The notes under the pieces: generated by a model
What the model was told of the DNA's origin: nothing
What the model saw: only the letters and a program-made list of their open reading frames with translations
The model's database searches: none
Shown here: positions 62,387 to 64,000 of the stretch, piece after piece
Numbering within the stretch: the first letter of the stretch is position 1
Layout of the letters: each line of letters opens with the position of its first letter
From: Chachezhania antarctica
GTDB lineage: Bacteria > Pseudomonadota > Alphaproteobacteria > Rhodobacterales > Rhodobacteraceae
Assembly (NCBI RefSeq): GCF_003646465.1
Contig: NZ_QZEX01000011.1
Location: 1 to 64,000 of the forward strand
Direction: 5' to 3'
DNA: 64,000 nt
Program-made: the position numbers and the translations under genes

Positions 62387-63100
62387 TCAGTCGAAAACGT
62401 ACCCGATGCCCCGGACCGTGCGTATCGCCACCGGCTTGGTGGGGTTCGTTTCGATCTTCCGCCTGAGGCGCGAGATGCGCAGGTCGATGGACCGGTCGAA
62501 GTGTTCCCAGCCGCGGTCATGGGCCTGTTCCAGCAGTTGATCGCGGTTCAGCACCCGCCCGCGGTTGCGGGCGAAGACGCGCAGCAGGCTGAATTCCATC
62601 GCGGTGATCATGATCTCCTGCCCGTCGGGGCCGAAGAGCTTCGCGCCGTCGAGGTCGAGCTTGCAGGGACCGAACGCCACCGTTCCCAGGCCGCCTTCGT
62701 CCTTCGGTTCCGGCGCCTTCAGGAACCCCTGCCGGCGCAGCGCGGCCTTCACCCGCGCTTCCAGCTCGCGCAGGTCGACGGGCTTGGCGACATAGTCATC
62801 CGCCCCCATTTCCAGCCCGATGATCCGGTCGATCACCTCGCCCGCCGCGGACAGCATGATCACCGGAACCTTCGACGTGACACGCAGGTTGCGCAGCGCC
62901 GTCAGCCCGTCGGTGCCCGGCATGTTGATGTCGAGGATGATCGCGTCGGGGGCCTCGGCCTCCAGCAGTTCGGCCATCCGGTCGGCATTGGCGGCCTCGA
63001 TCACCCGATAACCGCGTTCGCCGAAATATTCCGACAGCATCTCGCGCAGGTGGTCTTCGTCGTCGCAGACCAGCAGCGTCTTGTCCCCACCGGTCGTCAT
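62387..63100 (-). CDS. OmpR-type response regulator
   Basis: A 237-residue regulator: receiver with LLVCDDEDHLR acidic pocket, phosphoacceptor aspartate in AIILDINMPG, and YVAKPVDLRE lysine, then winged HTH from about 140 with SLLRVFARNRGRVLNRDQLL and RSIDLRISRLRRKIE recognition helix. Its ATG overlaps the stop of the kinase gene by four bases (ATGA), so kinase and regulator are one operon. Confidence 0.92.
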   Translation of the reverse strand: MTTGGDKTLLVCDDEDHLREMLSEYFGERGYRVIEAANADRMAELLEAEAPDAIILDINMPGTDGLTALRNLRVTSKVPVIMLSAAGEVIDRIIGLEMGADDYVAKPVDLRELEARVKAALRRQGFLKAPEPKDEGGLGTVAFGPCKLDLDGAKLFGPDGQEIMITAMEFSLLRVFARNRGRVLNRDQLLEQAHDRGWEHFDRSIDLRISRLRRKIETNPTKPVAIRTVRGIGYVFD

Positions 63101-64000
63101 TGTGCCGCCCCCTGTTCGGACAGCCGGTCCAGCAGGTCGACGAGATCGTCCTGCAGGATCGGCTTTTCGATATAGGGCCGCCGGGTTTCCGACAGGAAGC
63201 GGAAGACCTCGTCGCCCATCGTGTCGCCGGTGATGAAGCCCACGCGGCCGGCATAATCCGGACGCGCGCCGATGACGGCCTTGTAGAACGACTCGCCATT
63301 CATGTCGGCCATCTTGAAATCGCTCAGCACGATGTCGAAGGTGTCTGTCTCCATGAAGCCAAGCGCGTCGCGGGCGTTGAGCGCGAGAACGGGGCGGCAG
63401 TGCAGGTCCTTCAGCATGTCGCAGATAAGTTCGCCCAGGGTTTCCTCGTCGTCCACCACCAGCACGCGCTTGCCTTCGGGGACGGCCGGTTCGGCCTCCT
63501 GCGGCCCCGCAGGCTCTGCCACGCTGTCGACGGCCTCAAGCCGGACGAAGAAGCTGGTGCGCCGGCCGACGTCGGAGTCCACCTCCAGCGCGCCGCCGTG
63601 CGCATCGACGATCCGGTGGCTGAACGCCAGCCCGATGCCGGTGCCGCAGCCCACGTCCTTGGTGGTGAAGAACGGATCGAAGATTCGCGCCCGGATGTCT
63701 TCGGGAATGCCCGGGCCATTGTCCCGGACCTCCACCACCGACTGGTTGCGCGCCGCGTCGTAATACGACCGGATGAGCAGGCTTGCAGCATCCCCAAGCG
63801 GCGCCAGCGCATGTTCGGCGTTGACGATGAGGTTCGAAAACACCTGCACCAGCTGATCCGGATCGACCTGCACATCTGGGATCGTGTCGTCGAATTCCGT
63901 CACGATCCCGGCCCCGCCGGCGCGCAGGCCGTAGCCCGCAAGATCAAGCGCGGTGGCCGCGATATCGTTTATCGAACATGTCTCGACCGTCTTCGGCCGC
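63097..64000 (-). CDS. Hybrid histidine kinase, C-terminal part (HATPase + receiver), cut by window edge
   Basis: The last about 301 residues of a sensor kinase; the frame is open to the right edge, so the N-terminus is outside the window. Visible: HATPase with N-box LVQVFSNLIVNAEHALAPLG, G1 DNGPGIPE, F-box FDPFFTTKDVG and G2 GTGIGLAFSHRIV, then a receiver domain with VLVVDDEETLGEL, phosphoacceptor in IVLSDFKM, and KPIL lysine. The ATGA overlap with the downstream OmpR-type regulator makes a phosphorelay pair likely. The sensed signal is not visible. Confidence 0.9.
   Translation of the reverse strand, partial: RPKTVETCSINDIAATALDLAGYGLRAGGAGIVTEFDDTIPDVQVDPDQLVQVFSNLIVNAEHALAPLGDAASLLIRSYYDAARNQSVVEVRDNGPGIPEDIRARIFDPFFTTKDVGCGTGIGLAFSHRIVDAHGGALEVDSDVGRRTSFFVRLEAVDSVAEPAGPQEAEPAVPEGKRVLVVDDEETLGELICDMLKDLHCRPVLALNARDALGFMETDTFDIVLSDFKMADMNGESFYKAVIGARPDYAGRVGFITGDTMGDEVFRFLSETRRPYIEKPILQDDLVDLLDRLSEQGAAQ

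Overview
The window is GC-rich, gene-dense DNA that looks like an extrachromosomal replicon (plasmid or chromid) of a marine or soil alphaproteobacterium, most likely Rhodobacterales (Roseobacter group). Three things point there: a divergent repB / parA-parB replication-partition block with iteron-like repeats at the left edge, the many TRAP and oligopeptide/sugar ABC uptake systems, and close resemblance of several proteins to roseobacter enzymes (CuyA, HpsN). No rRNA, tRNA, insertion sequence, prophage or CRISPR array was seen. Family assignments come from reading translated proteins and recalled family features; no database search was run.

Layout. 1-3524: RepB (cut by the window edge), a 424-bp putative origin, ParA and ParB. 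3796-6240: a LysR regulator facing a molybdenum-hydroxylase gene that has lost its catalytic motifs. 6333-9237: a three-gene stress operon (phasin-like, universal stress protein, kinase/P-loop protein) behind a perfect FNR/DNR-type palindrome. 9575-17944: housekeeping and envelope genes (coiled-coil membrane protein with a ClpP-like periplasmic protease, YaeQ, a HhH-glycosylase-like protein, an L,D-transpeptidase, a small lipoprotein, a ZIP metal transporter with a DUF411 protein, and a GGDEF-EAL c-di-GMP enzyme).

18046-29137 is the most interesting part. A LysR gene is divergent from cuyA (L-cysteate sulfo-lyase), followed by an aspartate/glutamate-racemase-family gene and an hpsN/hisD-family dehydrogenase. 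Converging on them is an operon of an M81/MlrC hydrolase and a complete oligopeptide-type ABC importer. Both promoter regions carry a similar T-N11-A palindrome, which suggests shared control. The set reads as a C3-sulfonate pathway. A specific, untested reading is amino-alcohol sulfonate (cysteinolate) to cysteate, racemisation, then desulfonation to pyruvate, ammonia and sulfite.

29398-38249 is an aromatic-acid (hydroxycinnamate-like) locus: DUF3237, MarR, feruloyl-CoA-synthetase-like ligase, TRAP transporter, crotonase, amidohydrolase and cytochrome P450. Two bidirectional promoters in it each carry a related 17-bp MarR-type palindrome. 38343-43907 is a TRAP importer, GntR regulator and IlvD/Edd sugar-acid dehydratase in one operon. 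44386-53500 holds a lone SGNH lipoprotein, a second oligopeptide ABC importer with a CocE/NonD hydrolase, and a divergent HTH regulator. 53503-60888 is a two-component system divergent from a sugar ABC importer with an SMP-30 lactonase; two tandem 19-bp dyads lie between them. The window ends with an RTX calcium-binding protein and an OmpR-type response regulator with the C-terminal part of a hybrid histidine kinase.
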